Of a stretch of DNA of 64,000 nt, positions 25,601 to 39,135 are shown piece after piece (positions within the stretch are counted from its first letter, which is position 1; each line of letters starts with the position of its first letter). The notes below the pieces were generated by a model. It was not told where the DNA came from and searched no databases. It was given only the letters and a program-made list of their open reading frames with translations. The position numbers and the translations under genes are program-made. Source of the DNA: Pleodorina starrii (lineage: Eukaryota > Chlorophyta > Chlorophyceae > Chlamydomonadales > Volvocaceae); the NCBI GenBank assembly GCA_030267565.1, contig BRXU01000015.1, positions 1-64,000 on the forward strand, in the 5' to 3' direction.

Positions 25601-26903
25601 GGCTGGGCCGCATGGGTCGAGGCTGGGCCACATAGGGTCGAGACTGGGCCCATGGGTCTGAGGCTGGGCTCATGGTTCGAGGCTGGGCCCATGGGTCGAG
25701 GCTGGGGCCCCATGGGTCGAGGCTGGGCCCATGGGTTCGAAGATGGGCCCATGGGTCGAAGCTGGGCCCATGGGTCGGAGGGCTGGGCCCATGGCGCATT
25801 GGTCGAGGCTGGGCCCATTGGTCGAGGCTTGGGGCATGGGTCGAGGCCTGGGCCCATGGGTCGAAGCTGGGCCTTATGGGTTGAAGCTGGGCCCATGGGT
25901 CGAGGGCTGGGCCCAATGGGTCGAGAACTAGACCAGGTCGAGCTGGGCCCATGGAGTCGAGGCTGGGCCCATGGTCGAGACTGGGGCCCATGGGTCGAGG
26001 CTGGGCCCATGGGTCGAGGCGGGCCCCATGGGTCGAAGCTGACCTCTTGGGTCCGAAGCTGGGCCGATGGGTCGAGGCTGGGCTCATGGGAGTCCCGAAG
26101 CTGGGCTCATGGGTCGAGGGGCTGGGCCCATGGGTCGAAGCTGGGCCCGATGGGTCGAGATTGGGCTCATGACGGTTCGAGGGCTGGGCCCATGGCGCTA
26201 TGGGTCGAGTCTGGGCCCATAGGGTCGAGACTGGGGCCCATGGGTCGGAGGCTGAGGGCCCATGGGTCGAGGCTGGGCCCATGGGTCGAGGCTGGGCCTA
26301 CTCTTGGGTCGAGGCTGGGCCCATTGGGGGTCGAAGCTGGGCTCGATGGGTACGAAGGATCGAAGCTGGACCCAAAGGCCTAGGCTGGGCCCCATTGGGT
26401 CCGAAGCTGGGCCCATGGGTCGAGGCTGGGCCCATGGGTTCGAGGTTGGTCCCATGGTCGCAATGCGTCCAAGCTGGGCTCATGGGTCGAGGCTGGGCTC
26501 ATGCGGTCGAAGCTAGGCCCATGGGTCGAGGGTGAGGCCCATGGGTCGCAATGCGTCCCAAGCTGGGCTCATGGGTCGAGGCTGGGCCTCATGGGTCGAG
26601 GCCTGGGCCCATGGGTCGAGGTTGGGGCCCATCGGCGCAATGCGTCCAAGCTTGGGCTTATGTGGTTGAGGCTGTTGGGATCATGGGTCGAGGCTGGGCC
26701 CATGGGTCGAGGCTGTGCCCATGGGTCGAGGTTGGGCCCCATGGGTCGAGACTGGGCCCATGGGTCGAGGCTGGGCCCAATGGGTCGAGGTTGGGGCCAT
26801 GGCGCAATGCGTCCAATGCTGGGCCCATGGGTCGAAGCTGGGCCCATGGGGTCGAGGCTGGGCCCGCATGGGTCGAAGCTGGGCTCATGGGTCGAAGGCT
26901 GGA

Positions 26904-26918
26904 GGGGGGGGGGGGGGG
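26904..26918. repeat. G15 homopolymer
   Basis: GGCTGGA is followed by 15 G and TCCCTTGCCCATG. One or two monomers are disturbed. Shorter G runs occur at about 16,112 and 20,629, and C runs at about 14,926 and 19,169. Confidence 0.65.
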
Positions 26919-27543
26919 TCCCTTGCCCATGCGGTCGAGGCTGGGCTCATGGGTCGAAAGCTGGCCCATGGGTCGAGGCTGGGCCCATGGGTCGAGGCTT
27001 GGGCTCATGCCGGTCGAAGCAGGGCTCATGGGTCGAAACTGGGCCCATGGGTCGAGGCTGGGCCCATGGGTCGAGGGTTGGGCCTATGGCGCAATGCGTC
27101 CAAGCTGGGCCCATGGGTCGAGGCTGGGCTCATGGGTCGAGGCTGGGCCCATGGGTCGAGGCTTGGGCCCATGGGTCGAGGCTGGGCCCATGGGTCTCGA
27201 GGCTGGGGCTGGGCCCATGAGGGTCGAGTCTGGGCCCATGGTCGAGGCTGGGCCCATGGGTTCGAGGTTGGGCCCATGGCGCAATGCGTCGAAGCCTGGG
27301 CCCCATTGGGTCGTAGCTGGGGGAGCCCAGTTGGTCTGAGGCTGGGCCCATGGTGTTCGAAGGGCTGGGCTCACGGGTCGAGGCTGGGCCCTATGGGTTC
27401 GAGAGCTGGGCCCATGGGTTCGAAGCTGGGCCCCATTGGGTCGAAGCTAGGTCCCATGGGTCGAGGCTAGGGCCCATGGGTCGAGGGCTAGGCCCATTGG
27501 TCGAGGGCTGGGCCCATGGGTCGAGGCTGGGCCCATGGGTCGA

Positions 27544-27575
27544 TGCGAGCGCGCGAGAGTGAGCGTGAGTGCGGG
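27544..27575. other. CG/GA-alternating islet in segment II
   Basis: GCGAGCGCGCGAGAGTGAGC and GTGAGTGCGGG replace about 30 bp of satellite. The GCGCGAGAG core matches the islets at 1,823 and 6,429 on the same strand even though the satellite here runs the other way. Confidence 0.68.
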
Positions 27576-30500
27576 CCCAATGGCTCATTGGTTCGAGGCT
27601 GGGCCCATGGTGTCGAGGCTGAGCCCATGGGTCGAGGCTGGGCCCAATGGTCGAAGCTGGGCCCATGGGTTCGAGGCTGGGCCCATGGGTCGAGGCTGGT
27701 GCCCATGGGTCGAGGCTGGGCCCATGGATCGAGGCTGGGGCCCTATGGGTCGATGGCTGGGCCCATGGGTCGAGGCTGGGCCCTATGGGTCGAGGCTGGG
27801 CCCCTGGGTCGAGGCTGGGCCCATGGGTCGAAGCTGGGCCCATGGGTGGTCGAAGCTGGGCCCATGGTCGGAGGCTGGGCCCATGGAGTCGAAGGCTGGG
27901 CTCATGTGTCGAGGCTGGGCTCATGGTTCGAGGCTTGGGCCCTATGGGTCGAGGCTGGGCATGGGTCATCCATGGGTCGAGCTGGGCCCATTGTGTCGAA
28001 GGCTGGCCCAATGGGTCGAGGCTGGGCCCATGGGTCGAGACTGGGCTCATGGGTCGAGGGCTGGGCCCATGGAGGGTCGAGGCTGGCCCCTTTTTGGGCG
28101 CCATGGGTCGAGGCTGGGGCCCCATCGGTCGAGGTCTGGGCTCATGGGTCGACGGCTGTGGTGGCCCGATGGCGCTATGGGTCGAGGCTGGGCCCATGGG
28201 TCGGAAGCTGGGCCCATGGGTCGAGGCTGGGCCCATGGGTGCGTAGGCTGGGCCCATGGGTCGAGGCTGGGGGCCCATGGGTCGAAGACTGGGCCCATGG
28301 GTCGAGGCTAGGTGCCCATGGGTCGAAGCTGGGCTCATGGGTCGAAGCTGGGACCATGGGTTCCGAGACTGGGACCCATGGGTCGAGGCTGGGCCCTTGG
28401 GTCGCAGCTGGGCTCATGGGTCTGAAGCTGGGCCCATGGGGGTCAGATGCTGGGACCCATGGGTCGAGGCTGGGCTCTGATGGGTCGAAGCTGGGGCCCA
28501 TGGGTCGAGGCTGGGCCCATGGGTCGGAGGCTGGGCCCTATGGGTCGAAGCTGGGCTCATGGGTCGAGGCTGGGCCCAATGGGTCGAGGCTGGGCCCATA
28601 GGGGTGCGAGGCTGGGCCCATTGGTTCGAGGCTGGGGCCCATGGGTCGAGGCTGGGCCCATTGCGGTCGAGGCTGGGCCCATGGTGTCCGAAGCTAGGGC
28701 CATGGGTCGGAGGCTGGGCCCAATGGTCGAAAGCTGGGCCCTTGGCGCATGGGTCGAAGCTGGGCCCATGGGTCGAAGCTGGGCCCATGGGTCGAAGCTG
28801 GGTCCCATGGGTCGAAGCTGGGCCCATTGGGGTCGAGGCTGGGCCCATGGGGTTCGAGACTGGGCCCATGGGTCCGAAGCTGGGCCCCATGGGTCGAATT
28901 CTGGCGCCAAAGGCCTAGGCTGGGCCCATTGGGTCGAAGCTGGGGCCATGGGTCGAGGCCTGGGCCGCATGGGTCGAGGCTGGAGCCCATGGGTGCGATG
29001 GCTGGGCCCATGGGTCGATGCTGGGCCCGATGGGTCGAGGCTGGGCCCATGGCGCCATTGGTCGAGGCTGGGCCCATGGTCGAGACTGGGCCCATGGGTC
29101 GAAGCTGGGCCCATGGGTCGAAGCTGGGCCCATGGGTTCTGAGGATCTGGGGCCCATGGGTCCGAGGCTGGGGCCCATGGGTCGAAGCTGGGCTCATGGG
29201 TCGAGGCTGGGCCCATGGGCTTGAGGCGCGGTCTTCTGGGTCCAAGCTGGGCCCATGGGGTTCGCAAGCTGGGCTCATGGGTCGAAGCTGGGCCCATCGG
29301 GTCGAGACTGGGCCCATGGGTCGAAGCTGGGCCCATGGTCGAGGATGGGCCCATGGGTCGAAGCTGGGCCCATGGGTCGCAGGCTGGGCCCATGGGTCGA
29401 GACTGGGCCCCATGGGTCGAAGCTGGGCCCATGGGTCGAGGGATGGGCTCATGGTCGAAGCTGGGTCGTGGCCTAGCTGGGCCCATGGGTCGAGACTGGG
29501 CCCATGGGTCGAAGGCTGGGCTCATGGGTCGAAGCTGGGCCCATGGGTCCGATGCTGGGCCCATGGGTCGAGGCTAGGTGGCCCATGGGTTGAAGCTGGG
29601 CTCATGGGTCGAAGCTGGGCCCATGGGTGAGGCTGGGCCCATGGTCGAGGCTGGGCCCATGGGTCGGAGGCTAGGCTCATGGGTCGAGGATGGGCCCATG
29701 GGTCGAAGCTGGACTCATGGGGTCGAAGCTGTAGGCCCATGGGTCGAGGCTGGGCCCATGGGTCGAAGCTGGGCTCATGGGTCGAAGCTGGGCCCATGGG
29801 TCGAGACTGGGCCCATGGGTCGAAGGCTGGGCCCATGGGTCGAAGCTGGGCTCCATGGGTCGAAGCTGGCCCAAAGGCCTAGGCTGGGCCCATGGGTCGA
29901 TAGCCTGGGTTCATGGGTCGAAGCTGGGCTCATGGGTCGAGGGACTGGGCCCATGGGTCGAAGCTGGGCCCATGGGTCGAGATTGGGATCATGGGTCGAG
30001 GCTGGGCCTGGCGCATGGCGTATGGGTCGAGGCTGGGACCCATGGGTCGAGGACTGGGCCCATGGGGTCGAGGCTGGGCCCATGGGTCGAGGCTGGGCCC
30101 ATGGGTCGAGATTGGTCACATGGGTCGAGGCTGGCCCCATATGGGTCGAGACTGGCCCATGGGGTCGAGGCTGGGCTCCCATGGGTCGAGGCTGGGGCCC
30201 ATGGGTCGAGGCTGGGCCCATGGGTCGAGGCTGGGCCCATGGGTCGAAGGTTGGGCTCATGGGTCGCGTTCAAGCTGGGGACCCATGGGTCGAGGCTGGG
30301 CCCATGGGTCGAAGCGTGGGCCCATGGGTCGAGGTTTGGCTCATGGCGCAATTGCGTCGAGGCTGGGCACATGGTCGAAGCTGGGCCCATGGGTCGATGG
30401 CTGGGCCCATGGGTCGAGGTTGGGCCCATGGGCCAATGCGTCGAGGCTGGGCTCATGGGTCGAGGCTGGGCTCATGGGTCGAGGCTGGGCCCATGGGTCG

Positions 30501-31280
30501 AGGCTGGGCCCATGGGTCGAAGATGGGCCCATGGGGTTTTTCGAGACTGGGCCCATGGGTCGAGGCTGGGCCCATGGGTCGAGGTTGGGCCCATGGCGCA
30601 ATGCGTCCGACAAGCTGGGCGCGATGGGTCGAGACTGGGCGCCATGGGTCGAGGGCTGGGCCCCATAGGGTTCGAGAGTTGGGGCTCATGGGTCGAGGCT
30701 TGGGCCCATGGCGCCATGGGTCGAGCGGGCCATGGGTCCGAGACTGTCCCATGGGTCGAAGCTGTGTCCATGGGTCGAGGTCTGGGCCCATGGGTCAGAG
30801 GCTGGGCTCATGGGATCCGAGGCTGGGCCCATGGGTCGAAAAGCTGGGCCTCATGGGTCGAGGCTGGGCCCAAGGGTTCGGAGGCTGGGCCCATTGGCGT
30901 TTCGACCCAAGCTGGGCTAATGGGTCGAGGGCCGTTGGGCCCATGGGTCGAGGCTGGGCCCATGGCGCAATGCGGTTCGAGGCTGGGCCCATGGGTCGAG
31001 GCCTGGGGGCTCATGCGGTCGAGACTGGGCCATGGGTCGAGGGCTGGGGCCCCAGTGGCCAATGCGTCCAAGCTGGCTCATGGGTCCGAGGCATGGGCTC
31101 ATGTGTCGACCAAAGCTGGGCGCCATGGGTCGAAGCTGGGATCAATTTGGTCGAGGCTGGGCCCATGGGTCGAAGCATGGGCTCAAGGGACGAGGGGGGT
31201 ACTGGGCCCATGGGTCGGAGGCTGGGCCCATGGGTCGAAGCTGGTCCCATGGGTCGAGCCAGGTCCCATGGGTCGAGGCT

Positions 31281-31294
31281 AGGCCCATGGGCCC
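31281..31294. other. Minus-to-plus orientation switch at GGGCCCATGGGCCC-type palindrome
   Basis: Minus units run up to GGCTAGGCCCATGG and plus units begin immediately as CCCATGGGCCCAGC. The centre is CATG at 31,286-31,289, and the arms form an imperfect dyad (one T for C difference in CTAGG). No base is inserted. Variant order on the two sides is not mirrored, so this is not a simple fold-back copy. It also coincides with the change from ragged to clean sequence. Confidence 0.9.
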
Positions 31295-32533
31295 AGCTTC
31301 GACCCATGAGCCCAGCTTCGACCCATGGGCCCAGCCTCGACCCATGGGCCCAGCTTCGACCCATGAGCCCAGCCTCGACCCATGGGCCCAGCCTCGACCC
31401 ATGGGCCCAGCCTCGACCCATGGGCCCAGTCTCGACCCATGGGCCCAGCCTCGACCCATGGGCCCAGCGACCCATGGCCCCTCGACCCATGGGCCCAGTC
31501 TCGACCCATGGGCCCAGCCTCGACCCATGGGCCCAGTCTCGACCCATGGGCCCAGCTTCGACCCATGGGCCCAGCTTCGACCCATGGGCCCAGCTTCGAC
31601 CCATGGGCCCAGCCTCGACCCATGGGCCCAGCCTCGACCCATGTGCCCAACGTCGTCCCATGGGCCCAGCCTCGACCCATGGGCCCAGCTTCGACCCATG
31701 GGCCCAGCCTCGACCCATGGGCCCAGCCTCGACCCATGGGCCCAGCTTCGACCCATGGGCCCAGCCTCGACCCATGGGCCCAGCCTCGACCCATGGGCCC
31801 AGCTTCGACCCATGGGCCCAGCTTCGACCCATGGGCCCAGCCTCGACCCATGGGCCCAGCTCGACCCATGGGCCCAGCCTCGACCCATGGGCCCAGCCTC
31901 GACCCATGAGCCCAGCTTCGACCCATGGGCCCAGCCTCGACCCATGGCCCCAGCTTCGACCCATGAGCCCAGCTTCGACCCATGGGCCCAGCCTCGACCC
32001 ATGGGCCCAGTCTCGACCCATGGGCCCAGCCTCGACCCATGCCCAGCCTCGACCCATGGGCCCAGCCTCGACCCATGGGCCCAGCCTCGACCCATGGGCC
32101 CCAGCCTCGACCCATGGGCCCAGCCTCGACCCATGGGCCCAGCCTCGACCCATGGGCCCAGCCTCGACCCATGGGCCCAGCCTCGACCCATGGGCCCAGC
32201 CTCGACCCATGGGCCCAGCTTCGACCCATGGGCCCAGCCTCGACCCATGGGCCCAGCCTCGACCCATGGGCCCAGCCTCGACCCATGGGCCCAGCTCGAC
32301 CCATGGGCCCAGCCTCGACCCATGGGCCCAGCCTCGACCCATGGGCCCAGCCTTCGACCCATGGGCCCAGCTTCGACCCATGGGCCCAGCCTCGACCCAT
32401 GGGCCCAGCCTCGACCCATGGGCCCAGCCTCGACCCATGAGCCCAGCCTCGACCCATGGGCCCAGCTTCGACCCATGGGCCCAGCCTCGACCCATGGGCC
32501 CAGCCTCGACCCATGGGCCCAGCTTCGACCCAT

Positions 32534-32570
32534 GGGCCCAGCCTAGGCCTTTGGGCCAGCTTCGACCCAT
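32534..32570 (+). repeat. 37-bp CCTAGGCCTTTGGG dimer variant (type example)
   Basis: Two adjacent units share a fixed change: one has CCTAGG in place of CCTCGA, and the next is 18 bp and reads CCTTTGGGCCAGCTTCGA. The pair is 37 bp rather than 38, giving a one-base register loss, and adds AvrII and StuI palindromes. Minus-oriented copies start (GGCCCAAAGG) at 47,801, 48,408, 49,251, 50,007, 50,519, 50,866, 51,374, 51,666, 55,760, 56,109, 56,629, 57,935, 58,435, 59,639, 60,167, 60,516, 61,036 and 61,883, with a CCAATGG form at about 57,709. More decayed copies occur in segments I and II, for example near 3,174, 3,717, 5,470, 8,015 and 29,870. Confidence 0.88.
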
Positions 32571-35500
32571 GGGCCCAGCCTCGACCCATGGGCCCAGCCT
32601 CGACCCATGGGCCCAGCCTCGACCCATGGGCCCAGCCTCGACCCATGAGCCCAGCCTCGACCCATGGGCCCAGCCTCGACCCATGGGCCCAGCTTCGACC
32701 CATGAACCCAGCTTCGACCCATGGGCCCAGCCTCGACCCATGGGCCCAGCCTCGACCCATGGGCCCAGTCTCGACCCATGGGCCCAGCCTCGACCCATGG
32801 GCCCCGCATCGACCCATGGCCCAGCCTCGACCCATGGGCCCAGCCTCGACCCATGAGCCCAGCCTCGACCCATGGGCCCAGCCTCGACCCATGGGCCCAG
32901 CCTCGACCCATGGGCCCAGCCTCGACCCATGGGCCCAGCTTCGACCCATGAGCCCAGCTTCGACCCATGGGCCCAGCCTCGACCCATGGGCCCAGTCTCG
33001 ACCCATGAGCCCAGCTTCGACCCATGAACCCAGCTTCGACCCATGGGCCCAGCCTAGGCCTTTGGGCCAGCTTCGACCCATGAGCCCAGCTTCGACCCAT
33101 GGGCCCAGCCTCGACCCATGGGCCCAGTCTCGACCCATGGGCCCAGCCTCGACCCAAGGGCCCATGAGCCCAGCTTCGACCCATGGGCCCAGCCTCGACC
33201 CATGGGCCCAGCTTCGACCCATGGCCCAGCCTCGACCCATGAGCCCAGCCTCGACCCATGAGCCCAGCTTCGACCCATGGGCCCAGCCTCGACCCATGGC
33301 GCCATGGGCCCAGCCTCGACCCATGAGCCCAAACTCGACCCATGGGCCCAGCCTCGACCCATGGGCCCAGCCTCGACCCATGGGCCCAGCCTCGACCCAT
33401 GGGCCCAGCCTCGACCCATAGCCCCATGGGCCCAGCCTCGACCCATGAGCCCAAGCTCGACCCATGGGCCCAGCCTCGACCCATGAGCCCAGCTTCGACC
33501 CATGGGCCCAGCCTAGCCTTTGGGCCCAGCTTCTACCCATTAGCCCAGCTTCGACCCATGGGCCCAGCCTCGACCCATGGCCCAGCCTCGACCCATGAGC
33601 CCAGCCTCGACCCATGGGCCCAGCCTCGACCCATGGGCCCAGCCTCGATCCATGGGCCCAGCCTCGACCCATGGGCCCAGCCTCGACCCATGGGCCCAGC
33701 CTCGACCCATGGGCCCAGCCTCGACCCATGGGCCCAGCCTCGACCCATGGGCCCAGCCTCGACCCATGGGCCCAGCCTCGAACCATGAGCCCAGCCTCGA
33801 CCCATGGGCCCAGCCTCGACCCATGGGCCCAGCCTCGACCCATGGGCCCAGCCTCGACCCATGGCCCAGCCTCGACCCATGGGCCCAGCTTCGACCCATG
33901 GGCCCAGCCTTCGACCCATGGGCCCAGCCTCGACCCATGGGCCCAGCCTCGACCCATGAGCCCAGCTTCGACCCATGGGCCCAGCCTCGACCCATGGGCC
34001 CAGCCTCGACCCATGGGCCCAGCTTGGACGCATTGCGCCATGGGCCCAACCTCGACCCATGGGCCCAGCCTCGACCCATGGGCCCAGTCTCGACCCATGG
34101 GCCCAGCCTCGACCCATGGGCCCAGCCTCGACCCATGGGCCCAGCCTCGACCCATGGGCCCAGCCTCGACCCATGAGCCCAGCCTCGACCCATGAGCCCA
34201 GCTTCGACCCATGGGCCCAGCCTCGACCCATGGGCCCAGCCTCGACCCATGGGCCCAGTTTCGACCCATGGGCCCAGCCTCGACCCATGGGCCCAGCCTC
34301 GACCCATGGGCCCAGCCTCGACCCATGGGCCCAGCTTCGACCCATGGGCCCAGCCTCGACCCATGGGCCCAGCCTCGACCCATGAGCCCAGCTTCGACCC
34401 ATGGGCCCAGCCTCGACCCATGGGCCCAGCTTCGACCCATGGGCCCAGCTTCGACCCATGGGCCCAGCCTCGACCCATGGGCCCAGCCTCGACCCATGGG
34501 CCCAGTCTCGACCCATGGGCCCAGCCTCGACCCATGGGCCCAGCCTCGACCCATGGGCCCAGCCTCGACCCATGAGCCCAGCCTCGACCCATGAGCCCAG
34601 CTTCGCACCCATGGGCCCAGCCTCGACCCATGGGCCCAGCCTCGACCCATGGGCCCAGCCTCGACCCATGGGCCCAGCCTCGACCCATGGGCCCAGCCTC
34701 GACCCATGGGCCCAGCTTCGACCCATGGGCCCAGCCTCGACCCATGGGCCCAGCTTCGACCCATGGACCCAGCTTCGACCCATGGGCCCAGCCTCGACCC
34801 ATGGGCCCAGCCTCCATGGGCCCAGCTTCGACCAATGGGCCCAGCCTCGACCCATGGGCCCAGCTTCGACCCATGAGCCCAGCCTCGACCCATGGGCCCA
34901 GCCTCGACCCATGGCCCAGCCTCGACCCATGGGCCCAGCCTCGACCCATGGGCCCAGCCTCGACCCATGGGCCCAGCCTCGACCCATGGGCCCAGCCTCG
35001 ACCCATAGCGCCATGGGCCCAGCCTCGACCCATGAGCCCAATCTCGACCCATGGGCCCAGCCTCGACCCATGAGCCCAGCCTCGACCCATGGGCCCAGCC
35101 TCGACCCATGAGCCCAGCTTCGACCCATGGGCCCAGCCTAGGCCTTTGGGCCAGCTTCGACCCATGAGCCCAGCTTCGACCCATGGGCCCAGCCTCGACC
35201 CATGGGCCCAGCCTCGACCCATGGGCCCAGCCTCGACCCATGGGCCCAGCCTCGACCCATGGGCCCAGCCTCGACCCATGGGCCCAGCCTCGACCCATGG
35301 GCCCAGCTTCGACCCATGGGCCCAGGCTCGACCCATGGCCCAGCTCGACCCATGGGCCCAGCCTCGACCCATGGGCCCAGCCTCGACCCATGGGCCCAGC
35401 CTCGACCCATGAGCCCAGCCTCGACCCATGGGCCCAGCCTCGACCCATGGGCCCAGCCTCGACCCATGGGCCCAGCCTCGACCCATGGGCCCAGCCTCGA

Positions 35501-38500
35501 CCCATGGGCCCAGCCTCGACCCATGGGCCCAGCCTCGACCCATGGGCCCAGCCTCGACCCATGGGCCCAGTCTCGACCCATGAGCCCAGCTTCGACCCAT
35601 GAACCCAGCTTCGACCCATGGGCCATGGGCCAAGCCTCGACCCATGAGCCCAGCATCGACCCATGGGCCCAGCCTCGACCCATGGGCCCAGCCTCGACCC
35701 ATGAGCCCAGCCTCGACCCATGGGCCCAGCTTCGACCCATGGGACCAGCCTCGACCCATGGGCCCAGCTTCGACCCATGGGCCCAGCTCGACCCATGGGC
35801 CCAGCCTCGACCCATGGGCCCAGCCTCGACCCATGGGCCCAGCTCGACCCATGAGCCCAGCCTCGACCCATGGGCCCAGCCTCGACCCATTGGACCAGCC
35901 TCGACCCATGAGGCCCAGCCTTCGACCCATGGGCCCAGCCTCGACCCATGGGCCCAGCCTCGACCCATGGGCTCAGCTCGACCCATGGGCCCAGCCTCGA
36001 CCCATGGGCCCAGCCTCGACCCATGGGCCCAGCCTCGACCCATGGGCCCAGCCTCGACCCATGGGCCCAGTCTCGACCCATGAGCCCAGCTTCGACCCAT
36101 GGGCCCAGTTTCGACCCATGGGCCCAGCCTCGACCCTTTGGGCCCAGCATCGACCCATGAGCCCAGCTTCGACCCATGGGCCCAGCCTCGACCCATGGGC
36201 CCATACTCGACCCATGGGCCCAGCCTCGACCCATGGGCCCAGCCTCGACCCATGGGCCCAGCTCGACCCATGGGCCCAGCCTCGACCCATGAGCCCAGCC
36301 TCGACCCATGGGCCCAGCCTCGACCCATGGGCCCAGCCTCGACCCATGGGCCCAGCCTCGACCCATGGGCCCAGCCTCGACCCATGGGCCCAGCCTCGAC
36401 CCATGAGCCCAGCTTCGACCCATGGGCCCCAGACTCGACCCATGAGCCCAGCTTCGACCCATGGGCCCAGCTTCGACCCATGGGCCCAGCCTCGACCCAT
36501 GGGCCCAGCCTCGACCCATGGGCCCAGCCTCGACCCAATGCGCCATGGGCCCAGCCTCGACCCATGGGCCCAGCCTCGACCCATGGGCCCAGCCTCGACC
36601 CATGGGCCCAGCCTCGACCCATGAGCCCAGCTTCGACCCATGGGCCCAGCCTCGACCCATGGGCCCAGCTTCGACCCATGAGCCCAGCTTCGACCCATGT
36701 GCCCAGCCTCGACCCATGGGCCCAGCCTCGACCCATGGGCCCAGCCTCGACCCATGGGCCCAGCTTCGACCCATGGGCCCAGCCTCGACCCATGGGCCCA
36801 GCCTCGACCCATGGGCCCAGCCTCGACCCATGGGCCCAGCCTCGACCCATGGGCCCAGCCTCGACCCATGGGCCCAGCCTCGACCCATGGGCCCAGCCTC
36901 GACCCATGGGCCCAGCCTCGACCCATGGGCCCAGCCTCGACCCATGGGCCCAGCCTCGACCCATGAGCCCAGCTTCGACCCATGGGCCCAGCCTCGACCC
37001 ATGGGCCCAGCCTCGACCCATGAGCCCAGCTTCGACCCATGGGCCCAGCCTCGACCCATGGGCCCAGTCTCGACCCATGGGCCCAGCTTCGACCCATGAG
37101 CCCAGCTTCGACCCATGTGCCCAGCCTCGACCCATGGGCCCAGCTTCGACCCATGTGGCCAGCTTCGACCCATGGGCCCAGCCTCGACCCATGGGCCCAG
37201 CCTCGACCCATGGGCCCAGCCTCGACCCATGGGCCCAGCCTCGACCCATGGGCCCAGCCTCGACCCATGAGCCCAGCTTCGTCCCATGGGCCCAGCCTCG
37301 ACCCATGGGCCCAGCCTCGACCCATGGGCCCAGCCTCGACCCATGGGCCCAGCCTCGACCCATGGGCCCAGCCTCGACCCATGGGCCCAGCCTCGACCCA
37401 TGGGCCCAGCCTCGACCCATGGGCCCAGCCTCGACCCATGGGCCCAGCCTCGACCCATGGGCCCAGCTTCGACCCATGGGCCCAGCCTCGACCCATGGGC
37501 CCAGCCTCGACCCATGGGCCCAGCCTCGACCCATGAGCCCAGCCTCGACCCATGGGCCCAGCCTCGACCCATGGGCCCAGCCTCGACCCATGGGCCCAGC
37601 TTCGACCCATGAGTCCAGCTTCGACCCATGGGCCCAGCCTCGACCCATGGGCCCAGCCTCGACCCATGGGCCCAGTCTCGACCCATGGGCCCAGCCTCGA
37701 CCCATGGGCCCAGCCTCGACCCATGGGCCCAGTCTCGACCCATGGGCCCAGCCTCGACCCATGGGCCCAGCTTCGACCCATGGGCCCAGCCTCGACCCAT
37801 GGGCCCAGCCTCGACCCATGGGCCCAGCCTCGACCCATGGGCCCAGCCTCGACCCATGGCGCCATGGGCCCAGCTTCTACCCATGGGCCCAGCCTCGACC
37901 CATGGGCCCAGCCTCGACCCATGGGCCCAGCCTCGACCCATGGGCCCAGCCTCGACCCATGGGCCCAGCCTCGACCATGGGCCCAGCCTCGACCCATGGG
38001 CCCAGCCTCGACCCATGGGCCCAGCCTCGACCCATGGGCCCAGCCTCGACCCATGGGCCCAGCCTCGACCCATGGGCCAGCTTCGACCCATGGGCCCAGC
38101 CTTCGACCCATGGGCCCAGCATCGACCCATGCGCCCAGCTTCGACCCATGGGCCCAGCCTCGACCCATGGGCCCAGCTTCGACCCATGAGTCCAGCTTTC
38201 GACCCATGGGCCCAGCCTCGACCCATGGGCCCAGCCTCGACCCATGGGCCCAGCCTCGACCCATGGGCCCAGCCTCGACCCATGGGCCCAGCCTCGACCC
38301 ATGGGCCCAGCCTCGACCCCATGGGCCCAGCCTCGACCCATGGGCCCAGCCTCGACCCATGAGCCCAGCCTCGACCCATGAACCCAGCTCGACCCATGGG
38401 CCCAGCCTCGACCCATGGGCCAGCTTCGACCCATGGGCCCAGCCTCGACCCATGGGCCCAGCCTCGACCCATGGCCCAGCTCGACCCATGGGCCCAGCCT

Positions 38501-38866
38501 CGACCCATGGGCCCAGCCTCGACCCATGGGCCCAGCCTCGACCCATGGGCCCAGCCTCGACCCATGGGCCCAGCTTCGACCCATGAGCCCAGCCTCGACC
38601 CATGGGCCCAGCCTCGACCCATGGGCCCAGCTTCGACCCATGGGCCCAGCATCGACCCATGAGCCCAGCCTCGACCCATAAGCCCAGCTTCGACCCATGG
38701 GCCCAGCCTCGACCCATGGGCCCAGCCTCGACCCATGGGCCCAGCCTCGACCCAATGCGCCATGGGCCCAGCCTCGACCCATGGGCCCAGCCTCGACCCA
38801 TGGGCCCAGCCTCGACCCATGAGCCCAGCCTCGACCCATGGGCCCAGCTTCGACCCATGGGCCCAG

Positions 38867-39135
38867 CCTAGGCCTTTGGGCCAGCTTCGACCCATGAGCC
38901 CAGCTTCGACCCATGGGCCCAGCCTCGACCCATGGGCCCAGCCTCGACCCATGAGCCCAGCCTCGACCCATGGGCCCAGCCTCGACCCATGGGCCCAGCC
39001 TCGACCCATGGGCCCAGCCTCGACCCATGGGCCCAGCCTCGACCCATGGGCCCAGCCTCGACCCATGGGCCCAGCCTCGACCCATGGGCCCAGCCTCGAC
39101 CCATGGGCCCAGCCTCGACCCATGGGCCCAGCCTC
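38867..39135 (+). repeat. Higher-order duplication, copy C1 (offset 1,620 bp)
   Basis: Beginning at the CCTAGG dimer, about 270 bp match 40,487-40,755; the first difference I see is GGG against GAG at about 39,143 and 40,763. In both copies an AATGCGCC unit lies about 110 bp upstream, the same marker order as in the 349-bp unit of segment IV read on the opposite strand. Confidence 0.8.

Larger units (their letters stand above)
14700..31287 (-). repeat. Satellite segment II, minus orientation, ragged
   Basis: Monomers read TCGAGGCTGGGCCCATGGG on the plus strand, the reverse complement of segment I. Indel texture is like segment I and eases towards about 29.6 kb. The same variant classes appear in reverse complement: GGCTCAT, GGCGCAATGCGTCC, CCCAAAGGCCTAGG and GGGACGAGACTAGGACC. 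A non-satellite islet sits near its start (15,231-15,435), with A and G homopolymers at 22,684 and 26,904 and a CG-alternating islet at 27,544. No gene is seen. Confidence 0.93.

Noticed and set aside
31265..31310. Perfect fold-back palindrome centred on 31,287
   Set aside because: Only the central few tens of bases are dyad-symmetric. Variant order in the two arms differs (GGTCCCAT units on the left, none in the right arm).
29578..32856. 1,092-codon plus-strand open frame spanning the 31,287 switch
   Set aside because: It changes from the Trp/Gly-rich to the Pro/Ser-rich repeat peptide exactly at the orientation switch, as expected if both are mere translations of satellite.
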